In this document: one piece after another, positions 25,168 to 36,538 of the stretch
Numbering within the stretch: position 1 is the stretch's first letter
Layout: the number at the start of each line of letters is the position of its first letter
From: Styela clava
Lineage: Eukaryota > Chordata > Ascidiacea > Stolidobranchia > Styelidae
Assembly (NCBI RefSeq): GCF_964204865.1
Contig: NC_135254.1
Span: forward strand, 9,181,001 to 9,245,000
DNA: 64,000 nucleotides
Direction of reading: 5' to 3'
The notes under the pieces: generated by a model
What the model was told of the DNA's origin: nothing
The model's database searches: none
Seen by the model: the letters and a program-made list of their open reading frames with translations, nothing else
Made by a program: the position numbers and the translations under genes

Positions 25168-25758
25168 TCATATTTTGTTTCCTAATTCAATAATCGCATC
25201 AATTAAATCTCCATTACACGAACGTAGTGATCTAATTGCTTGATTTCTACTGACATGAAGTTCATTAATTATTGCTTCAATATCACCCAAATCAAGTCCA
25301 TCCTCATTCTCTGCTTCTTCACCAAAAGCTTGAAAATTTTTACATTTTTGTTTCGAAAGCATTTCAGAAATATTCGATTCTTTTACGAGTTTTCCTTTTG
25401 CAATAAGTTTCAAAGATGTTAATGGGATTTTCAGTTTTTTAGAGATATTTTCCATCAATTCTTCTCCAGAACAAGAATCAACGTTTTGTAACAAAATTTC
25501 GTGTTTTTTGTGATTACATTTTACACTAATTGAAGCATTTGGGAATTGAATAATGTCCGTCAATTTATTTTCCACAATCTTTTGTGAATCTTCATTAAAC
25601 TTTCCATTGTTGTTCGAAGATTCAAACTTAACGCAACAAAGTTTATGAGTTTTCCAATCATCTATTTGGCATTTCCTTGAACAATAAAAGACAATTCGAC
25701 ATTGTACACATCTCTTCATTATTTTCTCTTTAATTCCGCAAAATGAACAAGCCTGCAT
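25168..25758 (-). CDS. MYND zinc finger + ubiquitin-like + UBA-type protein, single exon
   Basis: 196 residues, complete frame. Residues 4-42 form a MYND zinc finger: C4-x2-C7, C17-x2-C20, YCSRKC (26/30), W35, H38, C42. Residues about 76-147 read as a ubiquitin-like fold, with LKLIAKGKLVKE matching the LI-x-KGK turn and NFQAFGE the last strand. Residues about 154-195 (LGDIEAIINELHVSRNQAIR, then NGDLIDAIIEL) match the UBA of NAC-alpha/HYPK-type proteins. MYND fingers bind proline-rich peptides. UBL-UBA pairs often shuttle ubiquitin clients or act at the ribosome. I do not know a named gene with this order, so function is inference. There is no intron. It could be a diverged NACA/HYPK-like cofactor rather than a proteasome shuttle. 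Confidence 0.82.
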   Translation of the reverse strand: MQACSFCGIKEKIMKRCVQCRIVFYCSRKCQIDDWKTHKLCCVKFESSNNNGKFNEDSQKIVENKLTDIIQFPNASISVKCNHKKHEILLQNVDSCSGEELMENISKKLKIPLTSLKLIAKGKLVKESNISEMLSKQKCKNFQAFGEEAENEDGLDLGDIEAIINELHVSRNQAIRSLRSCNGDLIDAIIELGNKI

Positions 25759-26380
25759 TTTGTAGGCTATATTTTCCAGTTTTTACGAAATAACTGTTCA
25801 ACCAGAAATTATAGTAAGATACCGGGTAATCAATACCATTTTAACTGCTCTTGCGAATAAATTCCGAAATTGATTGTTGTACTGCAGTTGTAGATTTAGG
25901 CTAAGCACACTGTGCCTGCAGACAAGACTTAGGTTTTGATAAAAAGCCTGGATTTAGTATCAGTCTTGATTTCATGGACTTTTACCACGATTAAAACGGA
26001 CGTGCAATCACAAATCCTGACATGTAAATCTAGAAATCGCAGCGTGCAATTGTGTTTTTGTTTCTCTTCTGTGTTAATTTAGTTTCAGTGTGTGTTACTT
26101 TAGCTCAATTTCGTTGACAAAATGGTAATTTTATATTTTTAAAGGCTGTGACTGACCCGATGACCTAACGGTGGCTTCGTTACAGCCTCGTCACAATGCC
26201 TTGAAATTAATTTTGAAATGTTGACGAAAAAAATGATGATTGATTGCATGTAAACTATTTGACATTGTTTACGAAATAAAATACTAGGCCTACTACCGTA
26301 CTACTGCTATCAGAGAACCAGGCAAGTCTGCACGTTGAACGTCTAGAGCCCACGTGCAAATCGACCAGACCGAGCGAAAA
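25759..26380. other. Spacer with weak plus-strand first-exon candidate
   Basis: An acceptor-like TTAATTTAG is followed by an ATG at 26122-26124 directly abutting a donor-like GTAATT, the layout of genes whose first exon ends at the start codon. No downstream exon that completes a protein was recognised, so this is only a candidate. Confidence 0.2.
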
Positions 26381-26387
26381 TTTAGAT

Positions 26388-26391
<4 letters not shown>

Positions 26392-26422
<31 letters not shown>

Positions 26423-27677
26423 GGTTCACTCATTGAGTGATTTCAATAAATATGTAAAAAATAAATAAACAAATAAAATAAATTATAGTCCACATTCCAT
26501 TCATGATCCATTTGTTAAATTGAGTTTCACAGTATTTCCAGTTTGTTTCATCAGTAATAAGTATCCAACGATAATAATGTTTTTTTAATAATTACAATGA
26601 TATAATACAATATAAAAGGAAATACACAAAATTAGTAAATACAAAAAACTTATTATAAACCTGATTTAATATCTAAATTAATGCTTTACATAAATTTTGT
26701 AATTCTTTTTCAAAGGGTTTGTCTACTCTGGAATTTTCTATATTTTTTCTATACATTAGGGCCATTTTTATCTGTTTTTTAAGGAGAGCAATGTCAGGTG
26801 TTTTATTTTCAAATATTATAGAATTTCTCATTATCCAAATTTTATATCGCACTATTGATAATAAAAGAATAATTGCATTCAAATCTAATGCTGTTATATG
26901 ACTAAATAAAGGATCATTAAAATTCAATAATATACAAGAATCATAATTTATAACAAAATTTATTCTAATTAATTTTAATATAATTAAGGAAACAAATTCA
27001 TCATAAATTTTCTGAGTAAACTCACAAAACATAAAAATATGTGTCACAAACTCAGGTTCTATATTACATAATAAACATAATTCATTTCCTGCTACTCTTT
27101 TGATCTCTGGTTTTGTTTTCAAGGGTAGAATATCCCATATTAACTTATAGTTGAAGGTCCTCATATAATTTGCCAAAATTTTATTATGAATACTGTTACA
27201 AGTTATACTGAGATTTGAATTACGGATAATTACAAGTCTTTCCCCATTAATACTTTTTAAAACTTTATCATATATAATTCTATGTTCACCCATTTTAATA
27301 TCATTCATATTTAAACTATAAGTTTTCATAAAATCAATTACGCTTTTATAATATTCATGTGGACTAAATCTATGTAATATACTATTATTCAATGGTAGAC
27401 CTAAATAAACACATAATTGTTGCCCTATGTTATATTCTAAGTAATTAAAATTGATAGTTCTGTCACTAAATATCACATTATTTTCTATAGTTTCTATATA
27501 TTCAAAAACACACATAATATACATAGACATTGTAAAAATTGGAATATTCATTATATCGTATCCCCCCATACATTTTGGCTTACAAATGGTCTCTATTTTG
27601 AGCTTTCTTTTTCCATTGAATACAAATTTTTCAATAATTTCATCCACTTTTTTGGCTATATTTTTTGGCTATATATT
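26392..27677 (-). mobile_element. 5'-truncated LINE with A-tail and TSD
   Basis: The minus-strand insertion ends in about 29 A (plus-strand T run 26390-26418). It is flanked by TTTAGATTCTT on the plus strand at 26381-26391 and 27678-27688, an 11-bp target duplication. About 1.29 kb long: the C-terminal part of ORF2 plus a 3' UTR. The hallmarks are those of target-primed reverse transcription. Confidence 0.88.
26673..27647 (-). pseudogene. LINE ORF2 C-terminal fragment
   Basis: 324 residues of the region after the reverse transcriptase. The N-terminal part (KPKCMGGYDIMNI) matches the post-RT segment seen in L1-like LINEs (consensus PK-x-GG-x-G-x-x-x). A zinc-binding cluster follows (WDILPLKTKPE, then CLLCNIEPEFVTHIFMFC). 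The endonuclease and catalytic RT are missing because of 5' truncation. The frame is intact from the truncation to the stop, so the copy is not very old. Confidence 0.8.
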
Positions 27678-27688
27678 TTAGATTCTTA

Positions 27689-28070
27689 AAGTGAAACTGA
27701 CAGAATGCAGGAACGAGCCGATTTGGGAAAAAAACTCGAATAAATAAGTCTAAAATTATTGAAACGGATATATCGTATACGGTATATAAACGACGGTGAC
27801 GCTCCGATAGGCGCAAAGCCCGGCCTCGCAAAACGACGGGCGACGATGCGTAATTTTGCATAGATCAAAAGTTATTGAACGTTTCCCCGACCCTTGACCC
27901 CTGAACGATTCTCTCTATACTTTATCTAATCATTGCAAAATTTTCAACGCTGATTTTGAGAGTGTTTTACGAGTTTTAGAGAGTTCGTGCTCAAAAACTG
28001 GCCTGCATGTTCGAAACTATTATTTTTATTCAAAATAATAAACCACGTAGGTACTAAAATCTAATTTCAG
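27689..28070. other. Spacer with locally GC-rich segment
   Basis: About 27780-27860 is rich in CG dinucleotides (GACGGTGACGCTCCG, GCCCGGCCTCGC, ACGACGGGCGACG), in contrast to the AT-rich surroundings. It could be promoter-associated or a repeat remnant. No coding frame is supported. Confidence 0.35.
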
Positions 28071-28149
28071 ACTAGTCCATCGCAGCGTTTGCTGTATCAA
28101 TTTTTGATTGTTGTAACTAAACCAAGGGTCCTCAGAAGACACAATGGCT
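28071..28149 (+). other. Candidate first exon (ATG GCT before GTAAGT)
   Basis: After acceptor-like TCTAATTTCAG (28060-28070) the sequence runs to ACACA-ATG-GCT (start codon 28144) and a perfect donor GTAAGT. This would suit a trans-spliced or 5'-UTR-spliced first exon coding Met-Ala. The 2.65-kb hAT element would then lie in its intron. No continuing exon was recognised to the right, so support is weak. Confidence 0.22.
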
Positions 28150-28338
28150 GTAAGTTATTTATTTGTTTTACAACCATTTTTTAAAAACACAACTAAATAC
28201 TGAAAAATAACACGCAAAACTCCCAAAAATTTGACTCAACATTCAGAATTTTGCGTCTAAATTAATTTATGTTGGGGTGTTTTATATCATATGGTTTGCT
28301 CATTCGGTACCTTACCACAGCATCATGACACTAAATTA

Positions 28339-30988
28339 CAGTGGCGGCGCGTCAATAGGACCAACCGGGGCAATGCCCCGGTTGTTTTTTCGGTATAATA
28401 AAAAATATTCGAAAAAATACCTCAATATCGGTTGCACAGACTGTCTACACTAGCCATATTCTCCCGACATGGTTCATTTTTCGCTCGCAAAGCCTTCGCC
28501 GAACGTCGACGGGGCGACGCCAATATTGCCCCGGTTGCTCATTGAATATCGTATTCTCTCTTTTATCTTCCGACGTTTCTTACAACAACGTGTTGACATA
28601 TTCACGCATTCCTTCTCGTTCGTTGGTTGCTTGAAGAGTTGATAGTTTCCTCGCCTTCGTTTTTGTCGCTTGTTTCGCTATTTGAATCAGTTAGAGACCT
28701 TCAGTCCATTTGCTTTCAATTTTCCACATTCCATTTGAGCTCCTCACTTCTTTCCGGCTTCGCATTTCTTAGCCTTAGAATAAGGTTGATGCACTACTTC
28801 GCACTCCGTTTTCGCAGCTGCCGCTGGAACAAAAATTAGAGGTACAACGTCTTGGGCCTTATCAACCAAAAAATTGTTCACTGGAACAATCCCATGACGG
28901 AGGAAAGCGTCGGCGTACATTCTGCGCAGAAACTTGGTATAAAAAACACGAATGGTTGTGTTACAGCGAGGACAAAAATGCACTTTTTTGTTTTTATTGC
29001 CTACTTTTTGCTACCGCCCGTGACTCACGTTGGTGTAAATTTGGTTTTAGAGATCTTAAACATCTTTCCGAGCGTGCCAGGGATCATCAATCTTCTATGG
29101 AGCATCTGGACAGTGGGCACGATGAATGGGCTGGCTCTTCTAGTAGAGGGGTATTTTTGGATATGGTGGAATACACCGCATCCCTAGATACAGTATTGAG
29201 AGATCATCTTGATGACGCAACTGTTTCGAAAGGGACATCTAAGGATATCCAAAATGATTTGCTCGACTCAATGTATAAAATTTATTTACAACATTTGGCT
29301 CTGGAAATTGAGAATTGCCAGTTCCTTTCGATTCAGTCTGACGAGACAACTGACATCACGTGCGTTTCCCAACTGGCTGTGATTTTTCGGTTTGTGAAAG
29401 ATGGTAAACCTACCGAGAGATTTCACAGCTTTGTACCAATCGTTGATCGCACGGCTTGCGGGATATCGGCTGTACTGAAAGAAGTGTTACAGCCTTACAA
29501 CGCGAAGTCAAAATTGATAGCTCAAACTTATGACGGCGCGGCAGTCATGAGTGGGTCGAAACATGGTGTTCAAGTTTATATAAAAGAAGATTTTCCTCAT
29601 GCGCATTTTTTACATTGTTATGCACACCAATTTAACCTCGTTATTAAATATATGTGTCTTGATACCCCTCTCGTCCGTATATATATTTTGCAAATGTTTC
29701 GGGGTTTTCTTCATTTTTTTCCGTTTCGCCGAAGCGCTCTGACCTCCTTCGCCAGATATGTAGCCGCCGTCTCCCAGCTTGTGCACCAACACGTTGGAAC
29801 TTCCAATCACGCGTGGTGCAGGGCGTGTCCGAAATTAGGTCTGAGCTCATTCAGTGTTTCAATGGCATTCAGAGCTCTCCGGTTTGGGACGAACGCTCTG
29901 TGAGGGAGGCGGCAGGTCTAAAGCGTCTGCTAGAAGATGGTGAGTTTTCATTTTTTCTCCACAATATTCTATCACGTGGATGTATTATACGGCGCATTGC
30001 AGTCAAGGCTAATGGATGGAGCGTCTGTGCAGTCGTGTATTTCAGAATTCTGCGATGCTGTATCTCGTATCCGGGAAACAACTTGGGGAAACAACACCTT
30101 GCCGCGTTCTCTTTGATGAACCCCAAAAATTTTTCAAAATTTGCACGTCAATTTCCCATCCATTTGTTGGCTACTGTCTCCAAATTTTACCCCATGATAA
30201 ACGTGGGAAAATTGGAAAATGAATTGCGATGTATATACACCAATCAAACTTTTTTGAACATCACATCAACTTGCGGGCTCTATGGGTTCCTCATAGATAA
30301 CACTCTGGTAACTACCTTTGCGGCGTCTGCAAAATTTCTGGACATCATTTCGACGACGCCTATTTCTTCCGGCGACGCAGAGCGAACATTCCGCACGCTG
30401 AAGCGTATTAAAACGTATCTCAGAAACACAATGAAGCAAGATAGATTAAATTCCTTGGCTGTTTTATCCATTCACAGAGACGTTATTTCTGGGATGCATG
30501 ACTTTAATCATCGCGTTATTGAGCATTTTGCTTCCAAGAAACCGCAGCGTGTTGCATATATGTTCAAGCAGTAGAAGTCTAGCAGCATATATATCTATGA
30601 GTGAGCGACGCATGTCCTTATCTTTGCATTACCTTTCCTTTCTTCATAGTAACGTTTTAAACCTTATTTTAGGTTTTGTCTGCTTTCCCGAAGTTTCTGT
30701 TAATATGTCATTGTATTTATCTGGGTAAATATTGCCTTTCCTTTTGAAATAGGTTTCAAAATAAACTATGTCTATATTTATTAATCCCTTGACTTGGACC
30801 GGTTTTAAAGACACTTTCTTATCGTTAAAAATTGTCGCTTTTGCCGATTGGTTGTTACCGATGGAATGGTTTTTATACTCATAAAATGATGGGAGAACTT
30901 ACAGCGCTCATCCTGTCCCCGTAGATGGGGGTGACTTGGTCCCGCAGTAGCTTGCCCCGGTTGTCAAAATGACCACGCGCCGCCACTG
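28339..30988 (+). mobile_element. Full-length hAT transposon with perfect 8-bp TSD
   Basis: Terminal inverted repeats CAGTGGCGGCGCGT and ACGCGCCGCCACTG; flanking duplication CTAAATTA at 28331-28338 and 30989-30996. It is 2650 bp and carries a decayed TTF-type zinc finger plus hAT transposase. Subterminal GCCCCGGTTG words occur near 28373, 28533 and 30954 and may be transposase binding sites. The clean TSD implies a single unrearranged insertion. Confidence 0.93.
28898..30574 (+). pseudogene. hAT transposase (ZMYM/TTF type), frameshifted
   Basis: Begins with a TTF-type zinc finger (WYKKHEWLCYSE, then CFYC). The core follows with QSDETTDIT, LIAQTYDGAAVMSG and HCYAHQFNLV, and the C-terminal hAT dimerisation region reads SSGDAERTFRTLKRIKTYLR. 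The frame is broken near 29725, and evidently again near 29960 and 30110, because conserved segments move to other frames. No clear start codon is seen upstream of the zinc finger; a 5' exon may be missing. It probably cannot make active transposase. Confidence 0.85.
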
Positions 30989-31362
30989 CTAAATTATGTT
31001 ACAAATTCAACGCAACTAATATACCTTTGAACAAAGTGGTTGGTGATCAGTTCTAGAGATTCGGAATGTGCTAACACTTCAACATGACAATGTGACGTTC
31101 GTCTACACCTCCAGTTTTTCTGAAAATATTTGGTCAACTCGACATCGACATGTGGATATACTTATAGCAATAATTAAAAAGGTTAATTTTTCTTTAAATT
31201 CAAACAAAGACTTTCGTAGGAATCAAATCACACCACTTTTAGGAACACAACAAGTTACGTCCTGTCTTTATCAAATTTAAATTTATATTTTCAAGACCTT
31301 TAGGCACTGATTGAAATAATTATATATAAGTTTCCATCCGTACGAGGTACATAATCGGACAT

Positions 31363-31458
31363 GTAGTGGACATAACGATCGTTTCAATATTATGTTGTTG
31401 TTGGACACTTTAGTGGACATAACGATCGTTTAATATTATGTTATTGTTATTTTTCTTT
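31363..31458. repeat. Short tandem duplication, 48-bp unit
   Basis: TAGTGGACATAACGATCGTTT followed by AATATTATGTT occurs twice, starting at about 31363 and 31411, with small differences. Confidence 0.75.
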
Positions 31459-31877
31459 TTCTTCGTCACCATCATTATAAAATCGCTTTTCTCTAAGAAT
31501 ACTGGACCAATTGCTTCGAAATTTTCAGTGGTTTGATTTTTTTACAGAAGGCTATTACTTTTATTTATTCCTATATTTTTTATGAATCCTATGAGATCTG
31601 GTATTTCATTCAAAATTTCGCTGTTCTGAAATTTACTCATTGGAACACGTTTTTGAAAACTTATTTCAAATGGTTGCGTGATCGAGCTTGCAGGTACGGT
31701 ACTGCTAAGTTACCGTACCACAGTGAAATTGATTTATTCTTTTCGCGATCTTACGGTATTGCAGTAATGTAGGTTTCCTAGCAAATCTAGCCTACCGTAT
31801 TTGTTAATTCAATTGAGTTTTTATATGCCAAAGAAGAACCGTTCCATGATCGAATAGCAGGCCTACATACAGCAACT

Positions 31878-31900
31878 GGTACCGTACGGCGTACGGTACC
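31878..31900. repeat. 23-nt near-perfect palindrome
   Basis: GGTACCGTACG, one central G, then CGTACGGTACC. Weaker symmetry continues outward (ACTG on the left, CAGT on the right). Confidence 0.8.
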
Positions 31901-33183
31901 GCAGTGAATTACGTTCTCATCTTTTCGTTACAGTTCTGATGTGAACAACATAAATTTTGTAGCTTACCATTTTTTTTTCTTTTATTTGAAGAGGAATTGA
32001 GTTCTTATATGGCAAGAAAGAACCGTCCTGCGAACAAATTTCAGGTATGCCTACTGGTAGGTTACTATACCGCATATGATTATCGAGGAATTGATATTTC
32101 ATTTTATATTGCCCTGGTACCGTAATGGAAAAGTGACTTGGATCACTTGGTATTTCAATTCACGTTGAAATTGGAAGTGGGACAAAACAGGCTTTTAGTG
32201 GTCGGGGTAGGTTACCTGTCAATTAAGTCATCGATATATTCACACTCGAGTGATTTTGGCATTTAGAGGACGTTAATCTCCGTTCTCGGAGCAGAAAAGC
32301 GTTTGCCCGGGTATTGGGAATTTTTTTCAAGTGGCATTGGTGGTGGGGACAGTGCCTCCGTTTCCTCAGTGGTGAGAAAACGTGTGGAAAGCGACGCCCA
32401 CTTGTTACCTAATCCTAAAAAGTCGATTTTCTCTTTCATTACTGGACCAATTGCTCTGAAATTTTCAGTTCTAAAAGATAAAAATTTTCATTAAAAGGCT
32501 CCCACTCTCATCTACTTCAAACGTGTCCATATATTTATTTGAGCATAGCTCTCTTGTCACCCATATTGAGATAACAGGAGTTTCTGTTTATAACTTGAAT
32601 CACGAGCTCACGTTACAGTATTTGATTAGATTTATGATCAACGTTTAAATACGACTCGATATTTTTCAATGTTAAGCTAGTCTGGATAAATGTTTTAAGA
32701 TTTGTATTCTGTGTGTTGTGGACATCTACGAATAAAATAGAGTTTTCTAACGCATCTATTTAACGTGGGCGTTGAAGCTGAAGGGTGAACGGCCGACTGG
32801 CAGGTCTACGACAGTCAACGAATTAGCAATATACTGTGACATCACATTCATTTACCAATTTATTTGATATATACTCAAAAACAGGAGTAAATTTTCAAAA
32901 CAATCTGTGTAATTGTGCTTTCCATACTACTCAGCAGTATTCGCGTACTTTTTTTGCGAAAACTGCGAGGCACTTTCGCATTTTTTAAGAAACCGCGAAA
33001 TCGCCATTTTTTAACTACAAAAATTTAAATTTGACAATGAGAGAGAGAGAATTTATTGCTTTCGTCAAACCAGACAAGATAATTTGCGCGAGAGTATAGA
33101 GTTGACAAATAAGCTGCATGCGAGTATTATTCTAACACAAATATGCATTACATAACGATATTTGCGGAAATTATAAGCTATGT

Positions 33184-33521
33184 CAGGGTGGTCCAAACTG
33201 CGGGCCGCAAGAACAATTTTAGCGTACACTACTAAACCATTGGCAGATATTTGTATAAGTATAAGATTTTTGTAAGTAATAAATTCATCATACAATGAGT
33301 GCAGAAAAAAGGTGACCGAAGTAAACTGATAGTAAACGTAGTTATATAGTGTTCGTTGAAAAATTGATTTGAACGATAAACTCTCATTCTCATTAAATAT
33401 ATCTAAAGTGAGTATGAACTCGCGATGTTTCGATCATTTTTGGGTTTTCTCCGACTGCGGCCCACGAGACCTCCTCAAAAGTTTTTGCGGCCCACCAACC
33501 TCTCAACCTTGGACCACCCCG
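33184..33521. mobile_element. Non-autonomous hAT element
   Basis: Ends CAGGGTGGTCCAA and TTGGACCACCCCG; flanks AGCTATGT (33176-33183) and AGCTATGC (33522-33529) differ at one base. Subterminal GCGGGCCGC and GCGGCCC are typical of this hAT group. It is 338 bp with no transposase. Confidence 0.82.
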
Positions 33522-33529
33522 AGCTATGC

Positions 33530-34085
33530 GTTGCAAACATGGGAGAAAAGCTTTTGCATTAACGGCAAAATTCATGTTTATAGTGTGATTTTTAATATAT
33601 AAACGATTCCGCTTCTCCCGCAAAAACGCTCGACGGCGCCGACGAGTTGTTGGAATACGACGCCGTGAGTTTCTATGAACGAGAGTGGCCATGTGAGAAA
33701 AGTGCACGATTTGCTAGTGTGGGAATATTTGAAAATATATAGATCGGAAGCAAAAGTTCGTCAGGACCTAGTTTCTTTCTTAGTTAATTTATTGCCAGAA
33801 AGTTTTGATACCCGACAGGACATTATTCGGTAATGGAATGAATGGCATTCTCGGTAATTTTGCATAATATAATGTTATTTACTGATTTACAATAAATCGA
33901 ACTCAGGCCACAAGTGTAATCGAGTATTCAACTTTACAAATCGAAAATAGAATGAAGCTCGTTTCCGCGCCTAACCCCCGTTTTGATTTTTTTTGGTTAT
34001 GCGTGTTCTACATTCTGCTCAGAAACGCCGTTTTACAGTCATGTCATTTCACTCTCGCGATCAAAACTTTTTTTGTTCTTTATGA
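33530..34085. other. Spacer between hAT elements
   Basis: No supported gene. The open frames here are short and GC-skewed (CGCTCGACGGCGCCGACG near 33630) without recognisable domains. Confidence 0.4.
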
Positions 34086-34334
34086 CAGTGGTCGGCAACC
34101 ACCGCGAGCTAATTTGTTGCGGCCCTTGAACGACCCGACATTTAATAAATAAAACAAAAATTAATCCCAAATTTATTATCGTCTTTACACGGATTTATGT
34201 GGTGACAAGTGCTGCTGTACGGAACTCTTTATGTAACAAGTAGCGTCAGTTGTATGTCGTTTGAGTTAATTTTGATTTTTAAAATTTGAAAATGTCTGGA
34301 GCGACGCGGGTCGAGTATTCCAAAGTGCTTAAAC

Positions 34335-36019
34335 CAGAGGTGGCCAACCTTTCACATACCATGCGCCACGTTTTAAACATAATGTTTCAGATGCGCCGTA
34401 AATCTCTTGTATTCCCACGCCTAATGTCCGCTCCTTGTTGAAATTATATAAATTTATAATACACACACATATATACACACGTATATGTAGTTTTTACAAT
34501 TTACAACTTCACATGAATAGAAATTAAGCAAGGAAGTATAATAAATAAAACTGATCAATTTTATTTAAGTACCGCCTTTATGAGACTTTTGCTGCTGTTT
34601 TACTTTCGCCAGTTTTTTTATTTTTGGAGTTAAGTTTGTTACTGAGAGGAGCAGTGCATTCTTCAAATTTAAATGTAAGTCTTGACCTCGCGTTGCTTTT
34701 AATTAGTTTCATGGCAGAAAATGTTTGTTCACATCTATATGTCGTTCCGAAACGACATATAAAACCCTGGGCAAATTTTCTCAGTTCTGGAAAATTTTCA
34801 CGAGGTAACGTTTGCCAGAACTTGATCATGTCAGATGCACTTGGGACTGAAGAATGCTCATCAAATTTAATTTTCAATGATGGATGAGTTTTCAAGTCAA
34901 TTAGTTCCAATTTTATATTGCTTGGCATCTTCATTATGTTTAGTTCACTAAGTGAAAATGGGTTTATAAAAGCAAGTATAGAGTCTTCTTCTTTTGAAAT
35001 ATCATGAAAACGACTTGAATGAATGAATATAGTATAACGTAAGTAAGTAAGTAATGAATGAATATATAGTATATATATATAGTTAACTCAACGAAAATTC
35101 TCGTATCCACGCAAAAATTCGAGCAATTTACGATAAACAGATTACGATTGATTACGAAACAGGGAACCATTGTGACGCCATGCTTCAAGTAAAAACTACA
35201 GCCTTCCTGAAAGTAGGAGAAAAACGTATTCTGTCTTATGAGCATTACGCAATAAAGCTGTTTTTACCAACGAAGAGAAAAAGGTACGATTAAGAAGTAA
35301 AGTTAGGCGTAATATTGTGACAACAGGCCTTTAGTATCAATATCTACTCTACTCTACCTTCGATTCTAATTGGCCTTTGCTAATCAGCTGTTTGGCCTAG
35401 CGTCGCGTGATTTTACTCCAGGCTTCTTCAAAATTAGTACTTGCGTCACAGCAAGCGATTTTACGCTTCGCTTTTGTTGACAACGGTCATTTGAAGTTTG
35501 GATGAAAAAGGTGGTATTTAGGGGTCATTTTCAGCATGTTGTGGGTTGATTTATAATAAATTTTTTAGGCCCGGGCAATTCAACTGGTTGTTCAATGGTT
35601 ATTGGGAGATATTTGGGAAGTCTGGGCAATGGAAAATCCATGTTTCAAGTTGATAAATGACGATTTTCTATTTTTCCAGAAGTTCTGAACTTTTTACTCC
35701 AGTAGGGAAAAAATAGTAAATTTTACTGATTTCTGCTAAAAGTCTAGAATGAATGTCATAAAGTCCGTCCAAAAGCTAACGTCGATAATCGCCTGTTGTT
35801 CCTAATTCCAACAAGCCGTAAGTGGACGACGTGGAGTAAGGAGATTAGATTTTAGGTACAATCAAAAGTCACCATGTAAATCGCAAAAAAACGGCTTGGC
35901 GTGGAGAAGCCAAGTGCAATTAACAATTTTGGCATGAAAAGGGTTAGAGATGCAATGCGCCACCTCTAATCATGCAATGCGCCACGTTTGGCGCATGCGC
36001 CATAGGTTGGCCACCCCTG
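34335..36019 (-). mobile_element. Inner hAT element nested in another, perfect 8-bp TSD
   Basis: Ends CAGAGGTGGCCAACC and GGTTGGCCACCCCTG; flanks GCTTAAAC at 34327-34334 and 36020-36027. 1685 bp, with transposase remnant on the minus strand. Subterminal ATGCGCCACGTTT and GCGCATGCGCCA words occur at both ends. Confidence 0.92.
34578..34934 (-). pseudogene. hAT transposase C-terminal fragment
   Basis: 118 residues ending in the dimerisation region: LRKFAQGFICRFGTTYRCEQ, then FSAMKLIKSNARSRLT. This is the pattern of hAT transposases related to GTF2IRD2/ZBED-type domesticated genes. The catalytic core is absent; the element is internally deleted. Confidence 0.82.
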
Positions 36020-36538
36020 GCTTAAACGGAAAAATATTTTTCTTTCTTGCGCTTTCCAAAACCGGTTTGCTCGATATGCCCAGTCAGCATCGCAGTTGTT
36101 AAGGGTTTCAATGTTAAACTCGTTAGGAAACGAGTCGTCGAAAATTCGACCCCGAGACCCGGGACTGCGCCACAGCTCATCTGTGCGACAGTGCAAAACG
36201 TGTAATGTGCACGTTCGTAAGAACATATGGCCTTGAGCAGCTTTATCTAAAATGCATTACACTTAGGTTAAATTTCGTACTCGCTTGTCAGATCATCAAT
36301 TGGACGGCGAGTTGCTATAAAAACATCATCTTTCACATTGATAATAAGTACATAAAAACAATGTATTGTTGGATAATAAAAAAACGTCACATATACATCT
36401 CATTGGGACAGGCTTTCAACACAGCAATAGAAGGGTGGCAATGCGAATGCGCCATAATTTGAAGTGAAAATATTGCGGCCCGCGCTCCCGGAAATGTTTA
36501 TATTTGGCTCGCAAGTACATGAAATTTGCTGACCACTG

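Larger units (their letters stand above)
30997..33183. other. Intergenic stretch right of hAT element
   Basis: Contains the short tandem repeat at 31363, the palindrome at 31878, and two copies of the dispersed ATTGGACCAATTGC-type repeat (31499, 32440). GTACCGTA-like words recur between about 31690 and 32130. No gene is supported. Confidence 0.5.
34086..36538 (+). mobile_element. Outer hAT element, interrupted by a second hAT
   Basis: Left end CAGTGGTCGGCAACC, right end TTTGCTGACCACTG, with subterminal TGCGGCCC and GCGGCCCGCGC. The flanking 8-mers CTTTATGA and CATAACAC do not match, so the duplication is lost or the ends are from different copies. Near the left a frame opens with ATG at 34292 and is cut by the inserted element; it continues right of 36027 for about 40 codons. 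Removing nothing but the insert and one TSD copy keeps the frame. Confidence 0.65.

Noticed and set aside
29610..30471. Minus-strand and alternative-frame ORFs inside the 28.3-31.0 kb hAT element
   Set aside because: They lie opposite the recognisable transposase sequence and are shadows of it.
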